Below are positions 52,485-63,722 of a stretch of 64,000 bases of DNA, one piece after another. The notes beneath the pieces are model-generated. The model searched no databases. It had not been told where the DNA came from and was given only the letters and a program-made list of their open reading frames with translations. Within the stretch, counting starts at the first letter, position 1. Each line of letters starts with the position of its first letter. This DNA is from Skeletonema tropicum (taxonomy: Eukaryota > Bacillariophyta > Thalassiosirophyceae > Thalassiosirales > Thalassiosiraceae): NCBI GenBank assembly GCA_037178625.1, contig CM074137.1, forward strand, positions 248,001-312,000, given 5' to 3'. The position numbers were made by a program, and so were the translations under genes.

Positions 52485-54379
52485 TTAGTTAGCTTCACTG
52501 GGAATGAACAAATGCTCCATTTCTTTCCCTCTCGGCTTTGGTAGCAGACGTTTCTGTTGCTTCCTCTTTTCCCTTCTCAATTGACTTGGAGATTGAGCGG
52601 GTTTAGGTGGATCATCACTCAAGATTGGTGTGCCAGGAGCCCTGGGCGGCGGCAGCGGCCTTGGCTCGTAATGCCGGTAATAGTGCTGCGGGTACGGCTG
52701 CTGCTGGTAATAGTATTGATGAGGATGTTGATTATGGTGGGGATATTGTGACGGATGGTAATTATGAGAAGGAGGGTAACCATAGTATTGATGATGGTAG
52801 TATCGTGATCGTGGACTGTCAATATCATGTGATACCGATCTCCTCACGTGAGACGTTTCATCATAATCAACGTCACGTGCAAGTTCGACAGCGGCTGCTA
52901 ACGCAGTGGCTGCTGGACTCTGCCTCCGCGAGTTTGGGATAGACGATGTCACACCAAAGTTGCTCGCACTAACTTTCCCTCCCATGCAAGTCGACGAAGA
53001 AGATAGTTCAACTGGGAACTTCACCGACTTGTTGTATTTGGAACTGTATCTCTTCGAAGGACTTAGCTTTGGCGGAGACAAACCAGCATATCTGATATCG
53101 TTTGCGATCTCCCCACGCTCCAGTTTGTGCGATGCCTGAAGCATCTGTTCAAAGATGGCAAGGGTTGGTGAACGGCATGCTTCGCACGTACACGACGGAT
53201 TTTGGAGGCAAACTTCATCTGAATTCTCTTGGCTGCTGGGTTGCGCTGTTGCCGGCGCCTCTTGTGCTTGTCTAGTACCATCAGCAAATGTAACCAGAGA
53301 ATTCGGCGTCTTGTTGGAGTCAGCGCAGGGCTGTTGTGGAGGATAGGGATGCTCTGGTTCTTGCTTCAAATTCTTGTGTTGCGATGCCAGTGAAGCAATC
53401 CCCTCAGCAGCAGCTGTTGCTGCTGCTGCGTCTGTAGTTGGATCACGCTGCTTCTCCCCCATGCTGATAATAGCATCGACAGTTGGCATCTCATCAAAGA
53501 TAGACAGTCCACGTTTATGTTGTGGCGTAGGGAACTTGCTATCTTGAGACTTCTTTTTTCGTGCAGATTTCTCATTGTTAGGGGCACGAGGCTTGACTTG
53601 TTCTTCGTATTCCAAGGACAAATGAGGTGGTTCCTGTTGCTCCATCCCTCCCCCCAGAATGCCGGTAGTAGCCGACGATGATGCGATCGAATGATCTGAC
53701 ACGGATGCAGATGACGTCCCACTAATTACACTCCCCCCTAATGCGCCGACTGGCATGCAGAAGGCATTATTCTTGATACCATCACCACTGTCATTCTTGA
53801 TGGAAGGAGAAGAAGATTGCAACACCAGCATACCACTCGCATCTTGAACCAGATCGTGATGCTTCTTACAGTATCCCCCATGTACTGCATTCTTGGTGCA
53901 CACCTCTTTGCCAGGAAAAGCACAAAATCTTCTTCGTGCACCGTGGCTTAGACACCGTCCTCCCTGGACGGCAACGCGGGCACAAGGATCACCTGAAGAT
54001 GGGTCAATGTAGTCACATTTCTTCCTGTGAAAATAGACGTCAGAGGTTAAATTTATTTTGAATCACATGCCGATCATTATCGCACTACACAACATAACAC
54101 GTACCTTGTTGGGCCATGCGTGGAACAAAATCCGGCAAGCTTCACGGCTTTCGAACACCCCTCATATGAGCACAGTTTACGCTTTGCACCGTGTGTAACG
54201 CAAACACCACCCTGAACAACGCCATTGGTGCAACCTGGGGAAGGGTGCTGTGCGTGGTCAAGTTCATTTCTTTCCGGCGATTGGTAATACGGAACAGTTA
54301 ATTGGTGGCTTTGAGAAGCATGATTGTGCCAAGTTGGATCTTTGAGATGCATATAAGAGATTGCAGACATCACTGACAT
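52485..54379 (-). CDS. Zinc-finger-repeat protein (WRKY19-like zinc repeats)
   Basis: Exons 54379-54105 and 54024-52485 are joined over an 80-bp GT-AG intron (phase 2), giving 604 residues. Four Cys/His repeats of the form C-x4-C...GxCxxHG lie in the first 180 residues: PGCTNGVVQGGVCVTHG, CSYEGCSKAVKLAGFCSTHG, CDYI...CARVAVQGGRCLSHG and CAFPGKEVCTKNAVHGGYCK. These repeats are often annotated as WRKY transcription factor 19 in stramenopiles, though no WRKYGQK is present. The rest is disordered with a His/Tyr/Pro/Gln-rich segment and the basic LRREKRKQQKRLLPKPRGK. DNA or RNA binding in the nucleus is inferred. Confidence 0.8.
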
Positions 54380-54657
54380 TCGCCGCTTTTATATTTTATC
54401 GGTATAGCTACAATGTTGACGATCGAAGTATTCCAACTATCATTTACATTTAGTTTACATTTATTGTTAGCTATGAAGCAATTCTTCATTCTTTCATTCA
54501 AACGGATGCAGCAATACGTTGCAATACAGTTTCGGCACAAGGAGGAGTAACTGGTGTGTGCAGAAAAAAAAATGGAGTCGAACCTCCCACGAGAAAAAAA
54601 GTTGAGTGGTACACAAAATAGGTACTTGCAAATTCATTTCAAACGAACAGTACCTAC
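54380..54657. other. Intergenic region with dispersed repeat
   Basis: 54557-54642 is the second copy of the repeat at 33317-33402. Nothing else seen. Confidence 0.6.
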
Positions 54658-55002
54658 CTAAAGCGATTTCGATGATCTTGGCGTGATCGTGATACTAGAG
54701 TCATCGTCACCAGCCTCATCTTCTTTGGCAGCTTCTTGCTCTAGAGTATGGACTGTTACGGTTACTGGGTGGTACATACCTAGAAGAATGGTGTAGCTCC
54801 TTCTCTTTCCCAATGCCGACTGGTTGTTGTTGGCTGAGACCGACAAGGATAGCAACGTTGCTCCATGTCGTCGAAAATTTGGAAGGTCTTTCAGATGCAG
54901 ATGAGAAGTACTTACTTTTAGCCTATAAACGCGCACTGCTTTCTGCATGAGGGCTTGGAAACCCTGCCCCCGAACGGCTAGGTCTCTGACACTTGCGTGC
55001 AC
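54658..55002 (-). CDS. Hypothetical protein (start uncertain)
   Basis: The frame extends above 55002 as WLHSALLRNSTGKVHASVRD and down through LAVRGQGFQALMQKAVRVYR, RRHGATLLSLSVSANNNQSA and an acidic Ser/Arg-rich end. The first 30 residues look like real helix, but no ATG fits upstream and the beginning may be on another exon. Unknown. Confidence 0.3.
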   Translation of the reverse strand: MHASVRDLAVRGQGFQALMQKAVRVYRLKVSTSHLHLKDLPNFRRHGATLLSLSVSANNNQSALGKRRSYTILLGMYHPVTVTVHTLEQEAAKEDEAGDDDSSITITPRSSKSL

Positions 55003-55170
55003 TTTTCCTGTGGAATTCCGGAGCAGCGCTGAATGAAGCCAGGTTATTCACCGTTCCCATAACCATAACCAGAGCATTTCGATATGTATGAATTTTCATA
55101 TTCTTTGCTGAAGCATTATCGAACGAATTCATTATTATAATCCTCTTCGAAGATACTTTAACTTCAAAAG

Positions 55171-55434
55171 ATGAGTGATCAGCAGCAGCAGCAGCAGCAG
55201 CAGCAACGGCCAAAAACAAAGATGTCGACCATCTACCTCAACCAAAACAGTGGAGGTTCATGGTCCGAGTTCTTCGTCGACATTTTCTCAGGAGTCGCCG
55301 TGGGCATCGGGCATTCTAAAACGTTTGCCGTGAAGGCCGTCACTTCATTGACTGGGATGGTATCATATTTCTACAGCAGATGCATTGCAGATAGTAGTGG
55401 GCCCTCTCGGAGCGACGAAAACGATTGTAAATGA
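55171..55434 (+). CDS. Small hypothetical protein with polyglutamine start
   Basis: 87 residues from the ATG at 55171. MSD is followed by nine Gln (CAG repeat), then a central hydrophobic segment, DIFSGVAVGIGHSKTFAVKA and TSLTGMVSYFYS, and a polar end. It could be a small membrane-associated protein. It ends 75 bp before the MORN gene. No family recognised. Confidence 0.4.
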   Translation: MSDQQQQQQQQQRPKTKMSTIYLNQNSGGSWSEFFVDIFSGVAVGIGHSKTFAVKAVTSLTGMVSYFYSRCIADSSGPSRSDENDCK

Positions 55435-55509
55435 TTACGATCATTTGCTGCAACAACTCTATTTCCTTTATCGCAACCGAGCAGATGCATCGCAGATAGC
55501 AGGGACAAC

Positions 55510-56877
55510 ATGAATATACTACTGTGGCGTATCTTTGCAATCCTTATGCTCTTTGTGGGCGTAATATCGTCAAGTAGTGAAGAATCAGCATTAGATGCTG
55601 AGGAAGCTCCGGTAGTTTCGACGAAAATTTATCTCAACGGCGACTCTTATGAGGGAGAGATGGATGATAACGGGCTGAGGAATGGAAAAGGCATTTTAAC
55701 GTGGTCAGGCATGGTTTACGATGGAGATTGGATAGCAGATAGGCGTCATGGCAAGGGCATTTGGATGATCGATGGTGACATTTATGAAGGAGAGTTCAAA
55801 GATGATATCATGCATGGAAGGGGAAAGTACACTTGGTCTTACGGCGACATTTATGATGGAGAATTCCGAGATGGTTTGTTTCACGGAAAGGGAACATTCA
55901 CCTGGGCTGACGGCAGTTTTTACAGTGGAGATTTTAATGATGATCAAAGACACGGAAATGGTACATACACTTATGCAGACGGAACCGTGTATGATGGAGA
56001 GTACAGATATGGTCTTATGCATGGGAAGGGAAAGTACACTTGGCCAAATGGGAATTTTTATGATGGAATGTGGCTTAGTAATAAACGAGACGGATTAGGT
56101 ACGCAGAGCAAGAAGCTCTATCGATATCAAGGAGAATGGAGTGATGACAAGAAGCACGGCAAAGGCGTGATCTCGTTGTTTGGGAACTTGGTCGAATGCG
56201 AAGGAGAATGGGAAGATGGTTGGTTGACTAATGTGCCCACCCAAGTGATTGTGTTGCTGCAAAGGGTGACTGAAGTCATTTGGCATTACCTCGATATGTT
56301 GTACCCTTTCGTTTTCCATGTCTTGGTAGCTTGTATTTGTTTGTCTGCGTTTTATCGTCGCAGGGAGCTGGAGCTGGCTAATTCAGGAGTGGCAGAGTCA
56401 AAAGTGAAACCCGACCTTGATACTAGAGAGGACGGTGTGGAGGTCGTTTTTAGATTGGATCAGGATCACATGAACTGTGGCATTTGTTACAAATCATTTA
56501 CTACAGACATGGAGAGCTCAGAACAATGGAGTCGGGAGTTGTTGCCTGTCTTGGGTTCGTGTGGGCACTACTTTTGCCACGGCTGTATCATTCGTTGCAG
56601 GTTTATGGTGGGACTGAAAGGTTCGGTTGGATGTCCCAAGTGCGTGAAAGCAGATCAATTTGTCCCTGTAGATCCGATTCATCATAGAATGCTGATTGAT
56701 TTGCTGCAACGAGCACGCCCTATTGGCAAGTCAACATCAGATGAAGAAGTTCAAGAGGATGAAGGAGATGATGTGTCTTCTTGTGAGAACGAGTATACGC
56801 ATCTGAATGTGGACGAGGCGACACGCTTATTTGGTTTCTTATTGTTTGGGTTCATATTCATACGGTACAATGAATGA
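55510..56877 (+). CDS. MORN-repeat, membrane-anchored RING-finger protein
   Basis: 455 residues. A signal peptide (about 1-20) is followed by about eight MORN repeats (44-236; YEGEM, YDGEFRDGLFHGKGTFTW, YDGEYRYGLMHGKGKYTW). A membrane segment lies at about 264-282 (YPFVFHVLVACICLSAF). A RING finger follows with Cys323, Cys326, Cys351, His353, Cys356, Cys359, Cys375 and Cys378 (CGICYKSF, SCGHYFCHGC, CPKC). The acidic tail precedes a final hydrophobic stretch (FGFLLFGFIF). MORN repeats would be luminal or extracellular and RING cytosolic, suggesting a membrane E3 ubiquitin ligase with a lipid- or protein-sensing ectodomain (inference). Confidence 0.85.
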   Translation: MNILLWRIFAILMLFVGVISSSSEESALDAEEAPVVSTKIYLNGDSYEGEMDDNGLRNGKGILTWSGMVYDGDWIADRRHGKGIWMIDGDIYEGEFKDDIMHGRGKYTWSYGDIYDGEFRDGLFHGKGTFTWADGSFYSGDFNDDQRHGNGTYTYADGTVYDGEYRYGLMHGKGKYTWPNGNFYDGMWLSNKRDGLGTQSKKLYRYQGEWSDDKKHGKGVISLFGNLVECEGEWEDGWLTNVPTQVIVLLQRVTEVIWHYLDMLYPFVFHVLVACICLSAFYRRRELELANSGVAESKVKPDLDTREDGVEVVFRLDQDHMNCGICYKSFTTDMESSEQWSRELLPVLGSCGHYFCHGCIIRCRFMVGLKGSVGCPKCVKADQFVPVDPIHHRMLIDLLQRARPIGKSTSDEEVQEDEGDDVSSCENEYTHLNVDEATRLFGFLLFGFIFIRYNE

Positions 56878-57592
56878 TTGGAGAATTGGAGGGTGAATTC
56901 AATGGAATCATGTTGCATTTACTGACAAAGCGAATAATTGTGTGATTATATGAAGTAGGTCAGCAGTACCGACATCTCGTCGACGAACGATAAAGCTGTA
57001 CTGCCGCACTCCATCGGGCTCTCTCTATTGGAGCGTCCTAATACAATACAGCATTGTCCTCTCTCCTCTCCTCTCGTTTTGTTACACTGTTGCAAGATAG
57101 GAGCTTTGAAAGGTGTTCATGTTTGCGACCATCCTTAACCTTACCCGCCTGCTTTCTCGGTCTTATCAGACATGAACACATTGTTCGGAGGGAGGATGGA
57201 ACACATGGCAACTTCGATTGATTACTTATGGTTTACACACCCCCAGGTCAAACCAATTGTACTAAATTGTGTAAACCATATATTCTTCATAAGAATTTAT
57301 TTTGAAACATCTAACGAGTGAGTCCATTCATCTTTTCTATGCCACCCAAACATCATTGCGAAGCACAGTTCAACGTCATGTCAACGTCGATGGAACATGC
57401 TACATACTACACAGATTTGATTGTAGATTGTAAGTTGTTCTCATATTCAAATCCGCAGCAATGATGCGAATAGATCGTGCTGCCATCATGGGAAAGTTGC
57501 CACGCTGCTAGCTCTTCATATTGATTAAAATTTCTTTTGAAAGGTGGACCAATCAAAATCGTCATTTGATTTTTGCAGAACAACATCACACA
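56878..57592. other. Intergenic region
   Basis: No gene seen. A ctctcctctcctctc run lies at about 57060-57074, and an inverted pair tggtttacaca / tgtgtaaacca lies at about 57229-57270. Confidence 0.45.
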
Positions 57593-58024
57593 CTAAGACG
57601 TTTTGTCACCATTCATCCCAACGAAACTGTCTCCCCCCTCCCTTAAACTGGCACATTCAACAAAGTAGCCATAGATAAAATCTCCCATTGTTCCAACAAA
57701 CTGCGGACAAGAACAACATAAAGATGCGATGTGGTGAGACGAATATTAGTATTGTAATTTGATGTATGATATTATATTTTGTGCATTAAAAATTCAAACA
57801 GAGTGACACGATGAACTCACCGCTCCACCTAACATTGGCCACGCAGTCGGCCGCACTGATTGAGATCGCAAGACGCTAAATCCTGCTCCTCCAATGGTTC
57901 CAGCTGCACATAATCTATATTGAGAGAGAATGCATTTAGTCAGTTCCTCTTTCCTTTGCTCTGGCGTTAGTTGACTGCCCACCTTTTGCTGTGGATTGTC
58001 AGTGGAGGTATTATTATTTGTCAT
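57593..58024 (-). CDS. Small two-exon membrane-associated protein
   Basis: Exon 1 (58024-57821) and exon 2 (57700-57593) are joined over a 120-bp intron (GTGAGT donor, gtccgcag acceptor, phase 0), giving 103 residues. A polar N-terminus with LTPEQRKEELTKCILSQYRL precedes a Gly-rich, weakly hydrophobic AAGTIGGAGFSVL, then PTAWPMLGGAFVGTMGDFIY and GYFVECASLR. Two Gly-rich hairpin-like membrane segments and a conserved-looking Cys suggest a small mitochondrial or plastid membrane protein. Family not named. Confidence 0.65.
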
Positions 58025-58310
58025 GTTGTCGATTGTATTTCAATGCCGCCGCAGAGACGACAGCTTCGTATCAAACAAGCTATCTGTCGCTCCCCTAGCC
58101 TGTATGATGTTGTTGTATTGACAGCCACAGCTCTGCTGTCTGCTGCTGGCTGTGTGCTGGATGCTGGTGAGTAGCCGCTGGAAAGAGCAAGTATATAAGT
58201 AAGTAGTAGTGGAGCGTGGCGTGGAGCTGTTGATTGAGCTTTGGGTCTGCTTTGGGTGGTGTCAGAAGGGACGTTTTCTTGTGAGAAGCCAAATTTGGTG
58301 ACAGCTGTTT
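58025..58310. other. Spacer to the duplication edge
   Basis: Unique DNA between the small membrane protein and the segmental duplication edge at 58327. Nothing recognised. Confidence 0.4.
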
Positions 58311-59093
58311 TCACGGATTTTCGGATATTCCTCGACCATCTAAAAGGCCTCCTGAGTCACATGATGAACCAGCGTTGCATTTGGGGGCTTGAAGCACAGC
58401 GTCATAAGAAGCGGTTTGGGGCCCAGGTAAAGTCGGTAAGAGAGATAAAGTCGGTGTTGGAGACGGTGCTCCAGATGAAGATGGGTTCAAACTGGGCTGC
58501 GTCGAAGGCTGGCTCGACAAAGAAGGCCCGCTACTTGACTGAGCAGAAGGTGCACTGGAAACCGATGGACTCGAGGAAGGCACTTTGGATGATTTCGACT
58601 TTGGCTCCTTGGAAGATTTCGGCGCTTTGGAAGACTTGCCCATGATAGCAGTGGCTTGGTTCTTCTTGATCTTCTGACTCTCCCTCTCCCATACGCCAAT
58701 TCCAGTTCCACAGGCAACTAACGCCAACACTACAAAAGCTTGAAAATACTTTGACTTTGCATTCCAATACCCATGGCCATGGCGTAGATTTACTGCTGCT
58801 GCACTCGCATTGTCTAAACCGTCATCACTCTGAGTCTGAGTACCCAACTCAGGATCTACATTGCGAACAACCTCGACTCCTTCATGTTCACCCTCATTGT
58901 TGCTGGCGGGAGGGGGAGTAAATCCAGATCCGGAGCCGGAGGTTGTGGCTGCGGAGTTAGTTGAAGTTTGAGTTCGATTAGTGGCAGCGGCGGTGGCGAC
59001 GATCTCAACTTCAGCCCCAGATACGACGGAGCTGTCGTCCATGCCCATGCCGCCGATATTGCCGGCGTCGGCGTTGACGTTGAATGAGCTCAT
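58311..59093 (-). pseudogene. Surface-protein gene truncated at the duplication edge
   Basis: A copy of the gene at 21927-23144 from its ATG (59093) through the membrane segment and Ser/Pro stalk. Homology stops at 58327, just after SCDSGGLLDGRGI. Four foreign codons (SENP) then reach a stop. The C-terminal beta-rich domain of about 130 residues is absent. One Lys replaces Thr before the membrane segment. It might still make a secreted stalk, but the ectodomain is lost. Confidence 0.8.
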
Positions 59094-59579
59094 GATTGAA
59101 AACGAGTTGGAGTGCAGACAGAAGTAGAAGATGCGCAAGGGCAAGGAAGGGCGGGTAAATGTAAATCGAGTTGACGTTTACCAAAAAACGGATTTATGAG
59201 ATGAACTGCTGCAGCACGCAAAGATAATATAAGTACTTGAGTAGAAAGATGACCGTTGCCGTTGAGTAAACCTCCCAACAATGACAAAAAACAAGAGAGG
59301 GGGCCGTCAAAAGCTGTCAAAAAGAAGATATGCCGTCGATTCAAACACCTTTAACAAGATCAAAATTCATGTGCTTTCCGATTATTAAGGCGCCGCGGTC
59401 GCTTGATCGAGTCAGAAGTTGTACACTTCTACCTCCTTCATGAAGCGAAGGGGCTACTGTAAGTACTTAGCTTAGGGGCAGTCTTTGCGCTCTACACACG
59501 AGACGAATTTATGCCTTTTTGCACATCACTGTACGAATTGTCATTTTGTTGCACATTTCCCCGATGAACGTCTCAGACG

Positions 59580-59663
59580 GATTCGTGTGGCCACACGAGA
59601 TCTCGTGTGAGATGTGGCCAGCTCACACGAGATTTTGTACAATTTTGTACGGCCACACGAATC
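59580..59663. repeat. Nested palindrome, second copy
   Basis: Identical to 23631-23714. Confidence 0.85.
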
Positions 59664-60122
59664 TATCAAACACCCCCTATGCCCTCCCATCATGGCACTT
59701 CTAAACCCCTAGCTGACCATCCACCACAACATCCGGCCACAATGCGTTTGCCTATGTTATGAGCTTCCGTTAGAGCTGCCGGTCGGCGTTGTAGGTGGGG
59801 TATTATTCAAAATATAGCGTTTTGTGTCGAAAATGAGGACATCGATCGAAGCATTTATTATTTATGCACATGAAATGTAAGGCGGATAACGCAACAAATC
59901 AATGCAAGCCGTGGCGTAAATCGTCTTATGATATGTAAGGAAGGTATCTGCAACATTGTAGAATTATTGGGCGGTCGTAGGTCTCATTTGATACGTTATA
60001 TTAGACCGACTCGCCTGTGCTCGGACGATGCTGCCGACGATGTCATCGTTATATTTAATGGTGTGTTTTCACCACCCGCTCACTCGCTGTCACACCTTTG
60101 CGCTTGTTCTCCTTCCGATGTC

Positions 60123-60419
60123 GATCCTTTGTCGCTCCTGTCACCTCGTCGCCTGAGTTCAACCGTGGAGGTTGCAAACCCTCACTCGCTTTCACACTCG
60201 GGGGTGGACTTGCGGTGTCTTGATCCTTTGTCGCGCCTGTCACCTCGTCGCCTGAGTTCAACCGTGGAGGTTGCAAACCCTCACTCGCTTTCACACTCGG
60301 GGGTGGACTTGCGGTGTCTTGATCCTTTGTCGCGCCTGTCACCTCGTCGCCTGAGTTCAACCGTGGAGGTTGCAAACCCTCACTCGCTTTCACACTCGGG
60401 GGTGGACTTGCGGTGTCTT
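60123..60419. repeat. 99-bp minisatellite, second copy
   Basis: Three units, the same number as at 24174-24470, so no unit has been gained or lost since the duplication. Confidence 0.9.
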
Positions 60420-60440
60420 GATCACACTCACTCGCTCAAT

Positions 60441-60709
60441 CCTCCCAAATCTGTGTGGGGCTTTAGGTGATGTTTTTGGTCAAACGATGTCGATTGCGTT
60501 CTACCCTCGGAAGGGGTTGATTTGTTATGGGTCCGAGCAAGCTGCTGTCAAGGTGAGTGTAGTGTAACGTCGTATCCTATCTATGTCGCATGTCCTCAGA
60601 CTTATTCTTCCTAACGTTGGTATATTACCTCCCTTTGCCTTTGTTATAGGCGGGGCTTAACTATGAAAATCCTGGAGGCTCTATTTATGAGACATGTAGG
60701 CGTAGGTGA
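60441..60709 (+). pseudogene. Two-exon gene fragment, second copy
   Basis: Identical to 24492-24760, including the intron. Confidence 0.45.
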
Positions 60710-61072
60710 CTAACGTTGATGTGATAGGAGGGATTCAGCCTTTGATGGTATGATCGGCATGATTCTACAATCCTCCCAAATCTGTGTGGGGCTTTAGGTG
60801 ATGTCTTGGTCTTTGCCTTATCAAAGGACACCGTGAACCGTGACCACCCAAATTCGACTTCTCTCAAGCTCAAGTGAAATGTTGTGATGCGATGATCTAG
60901 CTAAAGTCACAGCACTGCCTCTGGCTATTGGCCGAGGCTGCGGCATCAACAAATGGCGAAGACTAATGTTGATTGTTATATTATTTCTCAACCATGTTGT
61001 GTTATTGGGGATCATTGGTCAGATATTTAATGCTCTGTGTCTGTCCACATCATTAAATCATCGCACAAGCTC

Positions 61073-61196
61073 AGCCAATCTTGGACATATTGATTCAATG
61101 AGTGCTCTAAGCGCTTTATTTGAGATGGGAATGGTGAGCAAGGATGACTTTACCACAGCTCTTCGTGCAGCATATCAGGCAGCTGCAGCGCAATGA
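61073..61196 (+). pseudogene. MYND/Sel1 C-terminal remnant, second copy
   Basis: Identical to 25124-25247. Confidence 0.6.
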
Positions 61197-61340
61197 AGAG
61201 TCTTCAGAGGGAGGCGGCCGCCGCCGCGATACATTGTGCATAATGCATGAATATTGAATCTAATAAGAATAGAGTGCCCTCTGGCCCTTTAAATATAGAT
61301 ATGCTATTGCTAACACATTAGCCATTGAAAGGCTGCATTC

Positions 61341-62803
61341 TCAACTAAAGAGCACTCTCTCCCTAAATAATTGATGCGACTTATCAAAATATGGCTTTAT
61401 CCAGGAATCGTCTTCAACAACATCAGTCCAACCACGCGATGATTCGGATCCCTTGTCTTTAGACTTGTTGCGTTTATCTCTGGAGTAGAAATGATCAAAC
61501 AGTCGCATGAATTCAGTCAAGGAGTAAACATCCGCTACGGCCGTATCTCCCTGTATCACCAGCATGTTCTCATCATTCTGCTCAATGGAGGCAACGCCAA
61601 AGTTTGCGGAGCCTGCGATAATTGTAGGATTCTCTGTCAAAGCATCAATAACCATGAACTTGGTGTGAACAAAGTTGACAAAAGTGCCGAGCCCAGTCAA
61701 AGATTCCAAGTGTTCAGATGAAGATGAGAAGAGGAAGGTCCATCCTCCTTCTCCTCCTTCCTCTCAGAAAGGACCGCGCCGTAAGCAATGCGGTTCGAGT
61801 TCAGCTTCTTGAAGTCAAAGTAATCGCAGTAGTCATTTCCTCTTCCCTTCTTCTCAGCACTTGCTCGAGATTTTTCAGAGCTGTGTTCACTTGGTTGGCT
61901 GTCAAGAAGTATGTAACGAAGGAGTAGTTTGTCATCAGTCTCAATGCGTCTCGCTAAACGAGGTGATCGACGGACTCCAACCTCACGGCTTCGCTTTCCA
62001 TCTTGGTTCAATACATGAGCAAGCGGCTGTGATGCTCCGAATGCAGCAGTGAAGTGAACAGAAGTAGCTGCATCTCCCATCCGATCGGCATACCAATCAA
62101 GAAGACCTGACGTCTTTCTAGGGCTAAAGAAGACAGTGGTCGTATCATTCGGCTGGGGCCCAGCCGGATCTGGTTGAAGCTGCTCGTTGATTTCATCCAT
62201 GGGCAACTCATCTATATTATTGTGAGAACTTCCTGAACGTCTTTCGCTGTGCCCAGGAGGATCTAGAGCCAGCTTATTCCAGTATGTCAAGTATTGCTGT
62301 GCAACATCTTCGTCTCTAACAATGTGACCAACATTACTTTGACCGTAGAATGCGCTGTCTGTAAAGTTTGTACTTCCCGTCCAGACCTTCTTGGGAAGGC
62401 CATCATGAAGGAGTACAATTAACTTATTATGCATGATTGATGAAGTGTGGCGCTCGATAAAGGTATCATGGTGCCAAATACGAGCATGAACCAATGAATG
62501 AAATCCAACAGCATCAATAGCATGCTGTGTTGCGGAAGTTGTATTGTCCGGTACCCACTCCTTCACTACCTTGCCATCTTTATCTTTGACATCATCGTTG
62601 TACCGAGTCTTCGGACGGTAAGAGCCATTGACATGATGAATAATCTTCACGTCCACTCCTCGCTCGACAGCAGCAGCAAATGCATGAACTACCTCTTTGT
62701 GGGTGAATTCATAAGCTGTCACTCGGAGCTGCCAACAATCATCGCAGGCCTCAGAAATGAATTCCAAAAGAGCTTCCTCTAACCCCCTTGATACAATAGC
62801 CAT
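61341..62803 (-). CDS. Phospholipase D-like gene, second copy, same frame break
   Basis: Copy of 25392-26854 with both HKD motifs and the same shift of frame in the TCT/TTC tract near 61710-61735. Confidence 0.7.
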
Positions 62804-62862
62804 GCACACGTACGCATCCTTTTTCTGTGTGTGGGGCTTTAGGTTTGAGGTGGGGCTTTAGG

Positions 62863-63633
62863 TTATTTCTGTGCTACGGTAAACTTCGTATCACTGGTAT
62901 TGTAAACAAGAAAAGTATCTGTAGATGGCTGAGAAGACTCGTGAGTCGACTGAGAGCTACTTCTTTGTGAAATAGATCTGCCACCTGTACTGTGTAATAA
63001 ATATGAAATTTGGTCATCATTAAGTGACGACGCTGTTATCGGGCCATTGTTGCTCTCATAGAGTGCTTGAATGGCAGCTAGTCCTGCCGAGCCGTTTGCC
63101 TTACAAACCGTTCTCCCGAATATTTGTGTGTAGTAGGTGCTTGGGTCAGGGCTTTTGTAGGATCCCCCGTATTGATAGTTTCGTTGTTTTGATTTCCAAA
63201 TTGAGTCGGCTCGTTCTAGTATGTTTGATGGGGTTCTAGTGAATGCTTGGTGAGCCATGTTGGAGGCGTTTGGGAATTTGGACTTGTCGATGTTGTGGAG
63301 TTGTAGTCGCCATTTGGAGGTGTGCCATATAGGAAGTAGTTTATTGTGGGTCCGAAGAGGCCAAGTGGACTGATGGCAAAAGGGAGTAGTTGCATGTTAT
63401 CTGAGTAAAGTTCTCCAATGATTTGTTCTCCGGTGAGTGTTATTTGTGATGAGCTGTCGGTGCGTGATGCATTTGAACCTCTGCCTCTTTGAAACTTGCT
63501 ACCGCGTGGTCGAAGAAAAGATCCAAATAATAACCCCAATTTTCATATTTGTGATCATTCATCGGGAAAAGCGTTACCCATGATATTGTTTTTTGGTCTA
63601 CATCCCAATAAGTAGAATTATTTTTGAGATTCA
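62863..63633 (-). pseudogene. Unrecognised frame-broken gene, copy b
   Basis: Copy of 26914-27690 with a 6-bp deletion (two codons) in the CKANGS region relative to copy a. The frame breaks are shared. Confidence 0.5.
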
Positions 63634-63722
63634 TTTAGGGTTCCCACTCACATACGCACGAACTAAACCTTCTCCATGATGCCATCACCTCCAAATCTTT
63701 GTTCAGCGCTCAACCTGCAACC

